Source: Thermococci archaeon (GTDB lineage: Archaea > Hadarchaeota > B88-G9). From it: DNA of 8,774 bases. A program made the position numbers and the translations under genes. Positions 1-5,614 of this stretch are shown piece after piece; positions within the stretch are counted from its first letter, which is position 1; each line of letters begins with the position of its first letter. The notes under the pieces are model-generated. The model had not been told where the DNA came from. It made no database searches and was given only the letters and a program-made list of their open reading frames with translations. The DNA lies in the NCBI GenBank assembly GCA_003660555.1, contig QMUK01000051.1, forward strand, positions 1-8,774, in the 5' to 3' direction.

Positions 1-242
1 AAGTAATTGTCGAAGTGAACTGTGTGTCTTGGTGTTCTGAGTGGTTTCTCCTCTCCCGAGTAAATTGCTTTCCACTTAACGTAAAACTCGTCTTCCTCGG
101 AGTCTGTGCAAACGTAAACGCACTCTGGATCCATTAAATCTATGTATCTCGATAAGAACTCGTGAAGGTTCTCATTTTTTATTTTTCTTATTTTATTGAA
201 TTGTTCCTCGTCCAATCTTTCCTTTAGATACTCAATTGACAT
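1..242 (-). CDS. pckG: Phosphoenolpyruvate carboxykinase (GTP), N-terminal part, cut by window edge
   Basis: I read this open frame directly on the minus strand: ATG at 242-240, then 80 uninterrupted codons to the left edge. The peptide starts MSIEYLKERL and contains a DLMDPECVYVCTDSEEDEF stretch, then GEEKPLRTPRHTVHFDNY. This resembles the N-terminal region of archaeal GTP-dependent PEP carboxykinases (P-x-x-V-x-V-x-TDS-x-ED, then HT-x-HFD), as I remember the family. The enzyme interconverts oxaloacetate + GTP and PEP + GDP + CO2 in the cytoplasm, for gluconeogenesis or anaplerosis. The start is supported by AGGTGA six bases upstream. The P-loop and catalytic residues lie outside the window, so integrity cannot be judged. 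The gene is transcribed away from the CDF gene across a 413-bp gap. The family call rests on pattern recall of a fragment; the coding call is firmer. Confidence 0.75.
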   Translation of the reverse strand, partial: MSIEYLKERLDEEQFNKIRKIKNENLHEFLSRYIDLMDPECVYVCTDSEEDEFYVKWKAIYSGEEKPLRTPRHTVHFDNY

Positions 243-378
243 GAATTTCACCTTTATTTCATGCACATGTCTTTGATTTTTCCTATCACTTTGATTGGTA
301 CTGTTCTGAGCTCCCTTCGAGATGGAAGCTACGCCTCACACTAGTTTCTCTTCTCAGAGGAGCACTCTGTCATCAACA

Positions 379-385
379 TTTATAT
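379..385 (+). promoter_or_regulatory. Candidate archaeal TATA box (box A)
   Basis: TTTATAT matches the core of the archaeal box A. A start site about 25 bases downstream would fall near 405-410, at the first arm of the inverted repeat described next. It lies about 270 bases before the CDF start codon, so if used rightward it gives a long leader or a separate small RNA. The reverse complement (ATATAAA) could also serve leftward transcription of the PEP carboxykinase gene with a leader of roughly 110 bases. No clear purine-rich BRE precedes it, so confidence is low. Confidence 0.3.
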
Positions 386-405
386 CGCTTGTCATTATGC
401 ATCAT

Positions 406-539
406 AGTTCCAGTTGCCCAAGTGTCTTCCCGTTAAGCACAAACCCAATTCAATTTTCGGCATCGACTCTTGTACCCTAGGGAACTCCCCGATTGATTTC
501 ACTTCGATGAAAATAGTAGAATCCCGTGTGAGTATTCTA
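406..539 (+). repeat. Cluster of short inverted repeats, possible structured RNA or leader
   Basis: Four pairings are visible. AGTTCC (406-411) pairs with GGAACT (481-486). Inside it, GTG-T-CTT (422-428) pairs with AAGCAC (435-440) with one bulged T and a 6-base loop. TTTCA (497-501) pairs with TGAAA (508-512) around a CTTCGA loop. TAGAAT (517-522) pairs perfectly with ATTCTA (534-539) around an 11-base loop. The outer arm starts where the upstream TATA-like box would place a transcription start. The repeats are directly seen; that they fold as an RNA is inference, and 5-6 bp stems are not rare by chance in sequence of this composition. No known riboswitch or C/D-box pattern was recognised. 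Confidence 0.35.
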
Positions 540-655
540 AATCAAAACTAAAGATTATCTGGAATCTGGTTAATGTAGGAATTCTCTTCTCTTCCTCCAA
601 TGGGCATTCATTAAGAAAGCTTTTTTGACTTTCGGAGGAATGGAATGGGGGGAAG

Positions 656-1513
656 ATGAATAAGGCTGAAAGAACAATGATGTTGGCTCTCACATGTAAT
701 TCTTCACTCTTTCTGTCCAAGTTGGTCATAGGGATAATGACTAATTCTCTAGCAATTGTATCAGATGCTCTGCACTCTCTGTCTGATGTATTCACGGATT
801 TGCTTGGATTAATGGGTGTTAGGATCTCCGAAAGGCCTGAAGATGAAGATCACCACTATGGACATTATAAGTACGAGGCCATCGTCAGCTTCACCATAGG
901 AATACTGATACTTCTCTCCTCAACATATATCTTCAAGGAGGGTGTAGAGAGAGTACTTCATGGAGCAGTAATAGAGATAAGGGCCTCCTCATTCTTGGTT
1001 GTAGGAATCGGATCCGTAGTAGCTTATCTTCTCTCCAAATACGAAGAAAATGTTGGTAAGGAGGTTGAAAGCCTGACTCTGATTGCTGAGTCTAAACATG
1101 CCCTAAGTGATTCCATTTCATCCTTTTCTGTCTTAATCTGTTTATTCTTAATCAGTCGTGGATTCTGGTTTCTCGACGTTCTAGTCTCTCTAGGGATATT
1201 CCTCTTCTTAGTCAGACTGGGTGTGAAGATGGTATGGAAGTCCTCTGAGATACTATCGGATAAGTCTTGGATAGATCCCTCGGTTATTCTAGAGGAAGTA
1301 GGTAAAGTGGAAGGAGTACTCGATGTTCATGATGTGAAGAGCCGATGGGATGGGAAAAACAGATACATAGAAATGCATCTAGTACTGAGGGGAGACTTGA
1401 GTTTAGAGAAAGCACATGAAATAGCAGATGAAGTAGAACGGATTGTTGAGAGAAAATTCAACGCAAAAGCCACAATACACATGGAACCAGGGGGTGAGGG
1501 TAAGAGTGAATGA
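656..1513 (+). CDS. Cation diffusion facilitator (CDF) family metal exporter
   Basis: This 285-residue protein should export divalent metal (probably zinc, possibly another transition metal) from the cytoplasm in exchange for protons. Membrane segments lie near residues 8-28, 30-52, 76-94, 110-126, 150-167 and 172-192. Aligned by eye to E. coli YiiP, the transport site is H40-x3-D44 in TM2 (within SDALHSLSD) and H148-x3-D152 in TM5 (within ESKHALSDS), an HD-HD set typical of zinc carriers. DHHYGHYKYE (65-74) is the usual post-TM2 motif. Residues 205-278 form the ferredoxin-like cytoplasmic domain, with H225, H241 and the HMEP motif (H275, E277) resembling the regulatory zinc site. ATG 656 follows a GGGGGG run (647-652); other nearby ATGs are out of frame. 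The stop overlaps the tatC start, so the two are probably co-transcribed. Family certain; metal not. Confidence 0.93.
   Translation: MNKAERTMMLALTCNSSLFLSKLVIGIMTNSLAIVSDALHSLSDVFTDLLGLMGVRISERPEDEDHHYGHYKYEAIVSFTIGILILLSSTYIFKEGVERVLHGAVIEIRASSFLVVGIGSVVAYLLSKYEENVGKEVESLTLIAESKHALSDSISSFSVLICLFLISRGFWFLDVLVSLGIFLFLVRLGVKMVWKSSEILSDKSWIDPSVILEEVGKVEGVLDVHDVKSRWDGKNRYIEMHLVLRGDLSLEKAHEIADEVERIVERKFNAKATIHMEPGGEGKSE
1493..1500 (+). promoter_or_regulatory. Ribosome binding site that decides the tatC start
   Basis: GGTGAGGG sits five bases before GTG 1506 and inside the last codons of the CDF gene. It favours GTG 1506 over the longer frame start at 1443, which would add a non-conserved hydrophilic extension, and over ATG 1521, which begins only two residues before the conserved family N-terminus. 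Confidence 0.55.
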
Positions 1514-2282
1514 CACAGACATGGGGTTTCTGGAGCACCTATGGGAACTCAGGAGAAGGATTATCAGATGTTTGATCTTTTTCTTCGCCATATTTTTATT
1601 CACGTTTGTAATGGGCCCGAAGAAATTCACTTTCTTAGGCAGAGAGATACCAATAGTCTATCCTAGTAGTGAGAGTTTCTCTTCTCTATTCATAGAGAAG
1701 TTCTTATTGAATTTAGCTCCGGAGAATGTAATTGTTGTCCAAATGAGGCCACAAGAGGCGATAATATCCCAAATATATGTGTCCATGGTGTTAGCCTTCA
1801 TTCTCGGTTTTCCTCTGTATTCCCTAGAAATGTGGAAGTTCATCTCCCCGGCTTTAACTCCAGAGGAAAAGAAGTATCTAGCAAAGAGCTCTATACCTGC
1901 TCTATTCCTCTTCTTGAGTGGGTGTTCCTTTTCCTACTTGATCTTAGCCCCTTGGATTCTGAATTTCCTCTACGTTCTTGGGAAAAACATGGGGATAGAA
2001 ACTTACCTAACTCTATCGTCTTTAGTGTCATTCACTCTGTTCTTAAGCCTCTCATTCGGTTTGGTATTTCAGATGCCCTTATTGATGTATCTGCTCACGA
2101 GACTCGGGGTTGTCAGCAAAAAGACCTGGAGCAAACATTGGAAAATTGCTTTCTTCCTATTCTTGCTATTCGGAGCTGTAATCACTCCAGACGGCTCTGG
2201 TGTCACTCAGCTAATGGTTGCTCTTCCGATGATGGGTTTGTATCTCGGAGGGATTCTCCTCTCCAAGACTGTGAGGAAGTAG
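1506..2282 (+). CDS. tatC: Sec-independent (twin-arginine) translocase subunit TatC
   Basis: TatC is the membrane receptor that binds twin-arginine signal peptides and, with TatA-type partners, moves folded proteins across the membrane. From GTG 1506 the protein has 258 residues, normal for the family. It begins with the hallmark GFLEHLWELRRRII (7-20) and shows six hydrophobic segments near 18-36, 88-106, 129-156, 168-194, 213-227 and 233-252. The motif W-x-FI-x-PALTPEEKKYL (110-124) carries the conserved cytoplasmic glutamate (E120/E121, matching E. coli E103). ITPDGSG-x-TQ (226-235) is an archaeal-style version of the ITPPD motif. Two usually acidic membrane positions look changed: Q189 in FGLVFQMP, where E. 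coli has E170, and L247 in LYLGG, where LFE/LYE is usual. It overlaps the CDF gene by 8 bases and precedes xpb by 40. No TatA is present in the window. Confidence 0.93.
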   Translation: MNDTDMGFLEHLWELRRRIIRCLIFFFAIFLFTFVMGPKKFTFLGREIPIVYPSSESFSSLFIEKFLLNLAPENVIVVQMRPQEAIISQIYVSMVLAFILGFPLYSLEMWKFISPALTPEEKKYLAKSSIPALFLFLSGCSFSYLILAPWILNFLYVLGKNMGIETYLTLSSLVSFTLFLSLSFGLVFQMPLLMYLLTRLGVVSKKTWSKHWKIAFFLFLLFGAVITPDGSGVTQLMVALPMMGLYLGGILLSKTVRK

Positions 2283-2322
2283 AGTTTTTCATACTTTCGT
2301 CCTCACTTCGAAACGTGGAAGC

Positions 2323-3669
2323 TTGAGGGCAGTAACCTTCTTCTTCAAAGGTAACGATTTGTACTTCAGAGGATACTCTGGGAAGAGGATGTTTCCCGAA
2401 GGTAGATTTGGATATCGAATTCTCCCCATGGAGTTCTTTCGAGTCAAAGAAGAACTCGAAGAAGAGGGATATGAGGTCATAACTAAATTCAACACTGATT
2501 TCTCATTGAGAGAAGAGCTAAAAGGGGATTTCTCATTGAGAGAATACCAAGAAGAAGCTTTGGATAAATGGTACTCCAATGGGAACAGGGGAGTGATAGT
2601 CCTCCCTACAGGAGCTGGTAAGACCTTCCTAGCCCTAGAGGCAATGAGGGAGCTAATGACCACTACCCTAATAGTGGTACCAACTCTGAGTCTGATGCAT
2701 CAATGGAGAGCTAAGATATCCGAATACCTTGGAGTGATCCCAGGGCAGCTGGGCGGTGGGAAGAAAGAAATCAAAGGAATAACTGTTTCTACTTACGATT
2801 CGGCTCATCTGAATCTGAGGATGATAAGAGACAAGTTCGGTCTAATTGTATTCGATGAAGTCCATCATCTCCCAGCTCCCAGCTATAGAACTATAGCTTT
2901 AGGTTCCATTTCTCCCTACAGAATGGGACTAACAGCTACTCTCGAGAGAAGTGACGAATTACACGAGATGATACCGAGGTTAGTTGGGGAGGAGGTATTC
3001 AGACTCAGTCCAGATGAACTAAAGGGATACCTAGCAGATTATGAGATAAAGAGGATATACGTCGATCTAACCGAGGAGGAACGAGCTGAATATGAGAAAT
3101 TGAGGGACAAGTACCTAAGTTATCTTAGATCTAGGAATATTAAGTTCAGGAGTGGAAGAGATTTCGAAAAACTAGTTTTAGCAAGTGGAAAAGACGTCAA
3201 GGCTAGAGAGGCACTGATTGCTCACCAAAAATCTAGGAAAATTGTATTTAATGCTGAAGGAAAACTCAGGGCATTAGAAAAGATACTAAAGAAGCACGAA
3301 AAAGACCAAATAATAATATTCTCAGAGTACACCTCTCTGGTTGAGGAAATAGGGGAGAGGTTCCTGATACCGGTTATCACTCACAGGACTAGGAAGGAAG
3401 AGAGAGAATTCATACTAGAGGGGTTCAGCAAAGGGGAAATAACTAAGATAGCATCTGGAAAGGTATTAGACGAGGGATTCGACGTCCAAGGAGCGAGAAT
3501 TGGTGTAGTAATAAGCGGTTCTGGTCAGAGAAGGCAATACATCCAGAGACTCGGGAGACTTCTTAGACCCATGGACGGTAAGAGAGCAATACTATACGAA
3601 GTAGTTAGCAGGAGAACTGCTGAAGTATCTACTGCTGCTAGGAGGAGAAGGAATTGGCGCTCCCAATGA
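2323..3669 (+). CDS. xpb: XPB-type superfamily 2 DNA repair helicase
   Basis: This 448-residue protein is an archaeal XPB: an ATP-dependent 3'-5' DNA helicase/translocase acting with Bax1 in repair. Residues 1-55 resemble the damage-recognition domain. Residues 73-80 (REYQEEAL) are the Q-motif region; LPTGAGKT (94-101) is Walker A; DEVHH (178-182) is motif II; GLTATLERSD (202-211) spans motif III and the RED motif, read here as R-S-D. A helical segment at 238-310 matches the thumb-like insert of Archaeoglobus XPB. LDEGFDVQGA (382-391) and QRLGRLLRP (408-416) are motifs V and VI. All catalytic motifs are intact. The start is TTG 2323, after a weak TGGAA; no other start codon lies in frame upstream until the tatC end, and ATG codon 23 would cut into the first domain. 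A 30-bp internal duplication lies at 2497-2544. It overlaps bax1 by 16 bases. Confidence 0.94.
   Translation: MRAVTFFFKGNDLYFRGYSGKRMFPEGRFGYRILPMEFFRVKEELEEEGYEVITKFNTDFSLREELKGDFSLREYQEEALDKWYSNGNRGVIVLPTGAGKTFLALEAMRELMTTTLIVVPTLSLMHQWRAKISEYLGVIPGQLGGGKKEIKGITVSTYDSAHLNLRMIRDKFGLIVFDEVHHLPAPSYRTIALGSISPYRMGLTATLERSDELHEMIPRLVGEEVFRLSPDELKGYLADYEIKRIYVDLTEEERAEYEKLRDKYLSYLRSRNIKFRSGRDFEKLVLASGKDVKAREALIAHQKSRKIVFNAEGKLRALEKILKKHEKDQIIIFSEYTSLVEEIGERFLIPVITHRTRKEEREFILEGFSKGEITKIASGKVLDEGFDVQGARIGVVISGSGQRRQYIQRLGRLLRPMDGKRAILYEVVSRRTAEVSTAARRRRNWRSQ
2497..2544 (+). repeat. Short tandem direct repeat inside xpb (18 bp identical, 30-bp period)
   Basis: GATTTCTCATTGAGAGAA occurs at 2497-2514 and again, identical, at 2527-2544. 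The period is 30 bases, so the reading frame is kept and the protein reads DFSLRE twice (59-64 and 69-74), just before the ATPase core. The second copy joins the normal REYQ sequence, so the first looks like the inserted one. Identity at silent positions suggests a fairly recent duplication. Confidence 0.85.
3641..3647 (+). promoter_or_regulatory. Strong ribosome binding site that decides the bax1 start
   Basis: GGAGGAG lies inside the end of xpb. The spacing from GGAGG to TTG 3654 is eight bases, near ideal, whereas ATG 3666 (which would give a 4-base ATGA overlap with the xpb stop) is twenty bases away. This supports the TTG start. Confidence 0.65.
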
Positions 3670-5189
3670 ACCTCTTGGCCTATAATTATTCTAGAGGAAG
3701 AGTCGAATTGAGCTTCATAAACGAGGGCTTGAGAGATGAAATAGAATTAGCCATATCTGTGATGGAACGTAATCTACTGAAAAGGAAAGAAGAAGCTGAT
3801 TTTTCTCAAATTATAGATGCGTTAGGCTACAAGTTAGGTAAGGGAATAGAGAACGTCCTTTTGCGAGAGTTCTATGCATTCGAACCTATTCGTCGTAATA
3901 TTGGAATAGATCCAGTGGAGATTAGGAAGAGAATAGTGAAATTACTCGGGAAAAGGGGATTTGCTCCAAATGAGGAAGAAAGACTGGGAGTAATTTCCAG
4001 AGTATCTGAAGAGTTAGGAATAAGCCCATCAGAGCTTGAGAAAATAGCTTGGTCCGACTTCGAGAAGAACCTAGTCTTGATGAGAAGGGCTGAAAAAAGA
4101 CCTGAATGGGAGGAAGTAGCATCCAGTTACAACTTCCATTTACTGGATACTGTCCTAAAGAACTCCTACAGAGTTAAAGTGTTCGGAGAGTTCTCTGGAT
4201 CAGATGTGAAGGAAGTTGCCAAGTTCTGCAGGATTAAAGGCCTAATATTTGAGATAAACTCTGAAGGAGACTTGATCTCAATAGAGATATTCGGTCCAAA
4301 CGAGCTATTCGGCAAGAGGAGCAAGTATGGGCGAGAAATTGGCCCCATAATAGTGAACGTCCTAAAGAATGGATTCAGCAAGCTTTTGGTGGATTTCGAG
4401 TTATATGGTAAGAGGAAAAGACTTACGTTGGAGAGTCTCCCAAAACTCATGTCATTTCCTATTCCTGGGAGTATAGATGAAAAAGTGAAGTTTGATAGCA
4501 AAGTAGAGGAGGAAGTACGGAGATTATTTCCAAAAAGATGGAAGATACTTAGAGAGGAAGACGTATTGGTCCTTGAAGACGGATCCATATTCCTGCCAGA
4601 TTTCACAATACTATTGGGCAAGGAGAAGCTATTTCTTGAGATTGTCGGATTCTGGACTAAGAGTTACATAAAGAGAAAACGTGAGAAACTAATAAAACTA
4701 TGGAAGAGTGGTGTGAGGAACCTAATCCTAATGATAGATGAAAAACTCAGGAGAGAATTCTCAAGCGTACCATTCAAGAAAGTTTACTTCGGGAAGAAGA
4801 TCTCTCTGGTAGGGTTACAAGATCTAATTCGTGAATTGGAGGAGAAAAACATAGAGAAATGGATAGGGAGGGTTAAAGAGCTAATTTCCTCTTGTGAAAC
4901 AGACTTGATCAAGGAAGAAGAGATTCAAGAGCTAGAACCAATCCTAGAGATGATGAATGACACTATCTCGGAGATGGGATACGTTTTCCTCAAGGGGGTT
5001 GGTCTGATCAAGAGAGAAGCTATACTCGAAAGGCTCAGGGAACTATCTAAAGGGGAAGACGTGCCCCTTGATGAAATCAAAGAGAAATTCGAGGCAATAC
5101 CTCCTGAAAAGGTAGGAGAAGCTCTATTGAAGTGTGGAGTTAAAGTGAAGTGGATCTCTCTCGGAGAGGCTCTAGTTTCTCCCCCTTAG
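3654..5189 (+). CDS. bax1: Bax1, XPB-associated structure-specific nuclease (DUF790 family)
   Basis: Bax1 binds archaeal XPB and cuts DNA near unwound junctions, giving a helicase-nuclease unit for nucleotide excision-type repair. The protein has 511 residues, the usual size. Residues 5-145 form the N-terminal part that opens with the typical MNLLAYNYSRGRV-like start. Residues 165-265 form a middle domain. The PD-(D/E)xK-like nuclease core is at 280-385: LPDFTI (314-319) supplies the metal-binding aspartate D316, and FLEIVGFW (327-334) supplies E329, followed by the basic helix YIKRKREKL. The C-terminal 110 residues are charged and helical. Start TTG 3654 is favoured over ATG 3666 by the strong GGAGGAG site. 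The gene directly follows xpb, as expected for this pair. Its TAG stop overlaps the stop of echF on the other strand. Confidence 0.92.
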   Translation: MALPMNLLAYNYSRGRVELSFINEGLRDEIELAISVMERNLLKRKEEADFSQIIDALGYKLGKGIENVLLREFYAFEPIRRNIGIDPVEIRKRIVKLLGKRGFAPNEEERLGVISRVSEELGISPSELEKIAWSDFEKNLVLMRRAEKRPEWEEVASSYNFHLLDTVLKNSYRVKVFGEFSGSDVKEVAKFCRIKGLIFEINSEGDLISIEIFGPNELFGKRSKYGREIGPIIVNVLKNGFSKLLVDFELYGKRKRLTLESLPKLMSFPIPGSIDEKVKFDSKVEEEVRRLFPKRWKILREEDVLVLEDGSIFLPDFTILLGKEKLFLEIVGFWTKSYIKRKREKLIKLWKSGVRNLILMIDEKLRREFSSVPFKKVYFGKKISLVGLQDLIRELEEKNIEKWIGRVKELISSCETDLIKEEEIQELEPILEMMNDTISEMGYVFLKGVGLIKREAILERLRELSKGEDVPLDEIKEKFEAIPPEKVGEALLKCGVKVKWISLGEALVSPP

Positions 5190-5602
5190 CTACTTTTCTT
5201 AGCTTGAGATTTCTTCCTTAGCCTCTCTCTCCACAGAAGCTTGAGTCTCTCTGCTTCTCTCTCTATCTCCGACCAGTCTCTCTTGTTGGACTTATCCAGT
5301 GGAGGCGAATACTGATTCTCTTGGGTCAAAGCTCCAAATGGACAGTTCCTAACACATTCTCCGCAATATATGCATTGTGCTGGGTTCCAGAGCCATCTCT
5401 TGGTGTCGTCCTCCATTATCATTATTTTTATTGCACCTGGAGGGCATACCATTTCACATCTCATACAAAAGGTGCATTTCTCCTCGTTCCAAACTATTCT
5501 CCCTCTGTAGTCCTCAAACGGTTCATAAGGCTCGAAGGGATATAAATGAGTTGCTGGCTTCCTGAACAGGTTCAAAACAGAGGTAAGGAACATCTTAAGC
5601 AA
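5186..5602 (-). CDS. echF: Ech-type hydrogenase ferredoxin-like subunit, 2x[4Fe-4S]
   Basis: This 138-residue polyferredoxin should pass electrons from a soluble ferredoxin to the small subunit of the membrane hydrogenase. Two classic cluster motifs are seen: C43-x2-C46-x2-C49-x3-C53-P and C77-x2-C80-x2-C83-x3-C87-P, each followed by the usual G-A. The N-terminal 35 residues are moderately hydrophobic and proline/tyrosine rich, as in NuoI/EchF proteins. Residues 105-138 form a strongly charged, helical, lysine/arginine-rich tail. The start is TTG 5602, preceded by a textbook GGAGGTGATC; the alternative ATG at codon 4 (5593) has a worse spacing. It is the last gene of the operon, four bases after the large-subunit stop, and its own stop overlaps the bax1 stop. 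MbhN/NuoI-like names would also fit, but gene order favours EchF. Confidence 0.93.
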   Translation of the reverse strand: MLKMFLTSVLNLFRKPATHLYPFEPYEPFEDYRGRIVWNEEKCTFCMRCEMVCPPGAIKIMIMEDDTKRWLWNPAQCIYCGECVRNCPFGALTQENQYSPPLDKSNKRDWSEIEREAERLKLLWRERLRKKSQAKKSS

Positions 5603-5604
5603 GA

Positions 5605-5614
5605 GATCACCTCC
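5605..5614 (-). promoter_or_regulatory. Full-length Shine-Dalgarno site for echF
   Basis: On the minus strand the site reads GGAGGTGATC, ten bases that would pair perfectly with a GATCACCTCC 16S rRNA 3' end. It contains the TGA stop of the large-subunit gene (5609-5607) and sits two bases before TTG 5602. This decides the TTG start and implies that echF translation follows directly from echE. Confidence 0.75.

Larger units (their letters stand above)
243..655. other. Divergent intergenic region, no convincing gene
   Basis: These 413 bases separate the leftward PEP carboxykinase gene from the rightward CDF gene. I found no convincing reading frame on either strand and no tRNA-like T-loop or acceptor pairing. 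It holds a TATA-like TTTATAT at 379-385, a cluster of short inverted repeats from 406 to 539, the near-tandem hexamer ATCTGG (557-562 and 564-569), and a T6 run at 621-626 just before the CDF ribosome binding site. Other short inverted pairs occur at 305-310/353-358 (TCTGAG/CTCAGA). The region should contain the promoters of both flanking genes and may encode a small RNA or a structured leader, but nothing matches a family I know. Confidence 0.7.

Noticed and set aside
300-376. Possible C/D-box guide RNA on the minus strand (TGATGA at 375-370, CTGA twelve bases later)
   Set aside because: The C box is preceded by T instead of a purine, no good C' box follows, and the expected second CTGA D box is missing (CAGA instead). 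No terminal stem was found.
499-795. 98-codon open frame on the minus strand
   Set aside because: It runs antisense into the start of the CDF gene and has no family features; it is a shadow frame.
2295-2313. Small hairpin (TTTCG/CGAAA) between tatC and xpb as a terminator
   Set aside because: The stem is only five base pairs with a nine-base loop and no U tract follows; the short T5 run at 2284-2288 precedes it. It is not enough to call a terminator.
1832-2326. 164-codon open frame on the plus strand within tatC
   Set aside because: It is an out-of-frame reading of tatC with serine/leucine-rich, non-conserved sequence; the tatC frame shows clear motifs and six membrane helices.
4166-4621. 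151-codon open frame antisense to bax1
   Set aside because: It has low-complexity serine/leucine/asparagine composition typical of the antisense of a lysine/glutamate-rich gene, with no recognisable domain.
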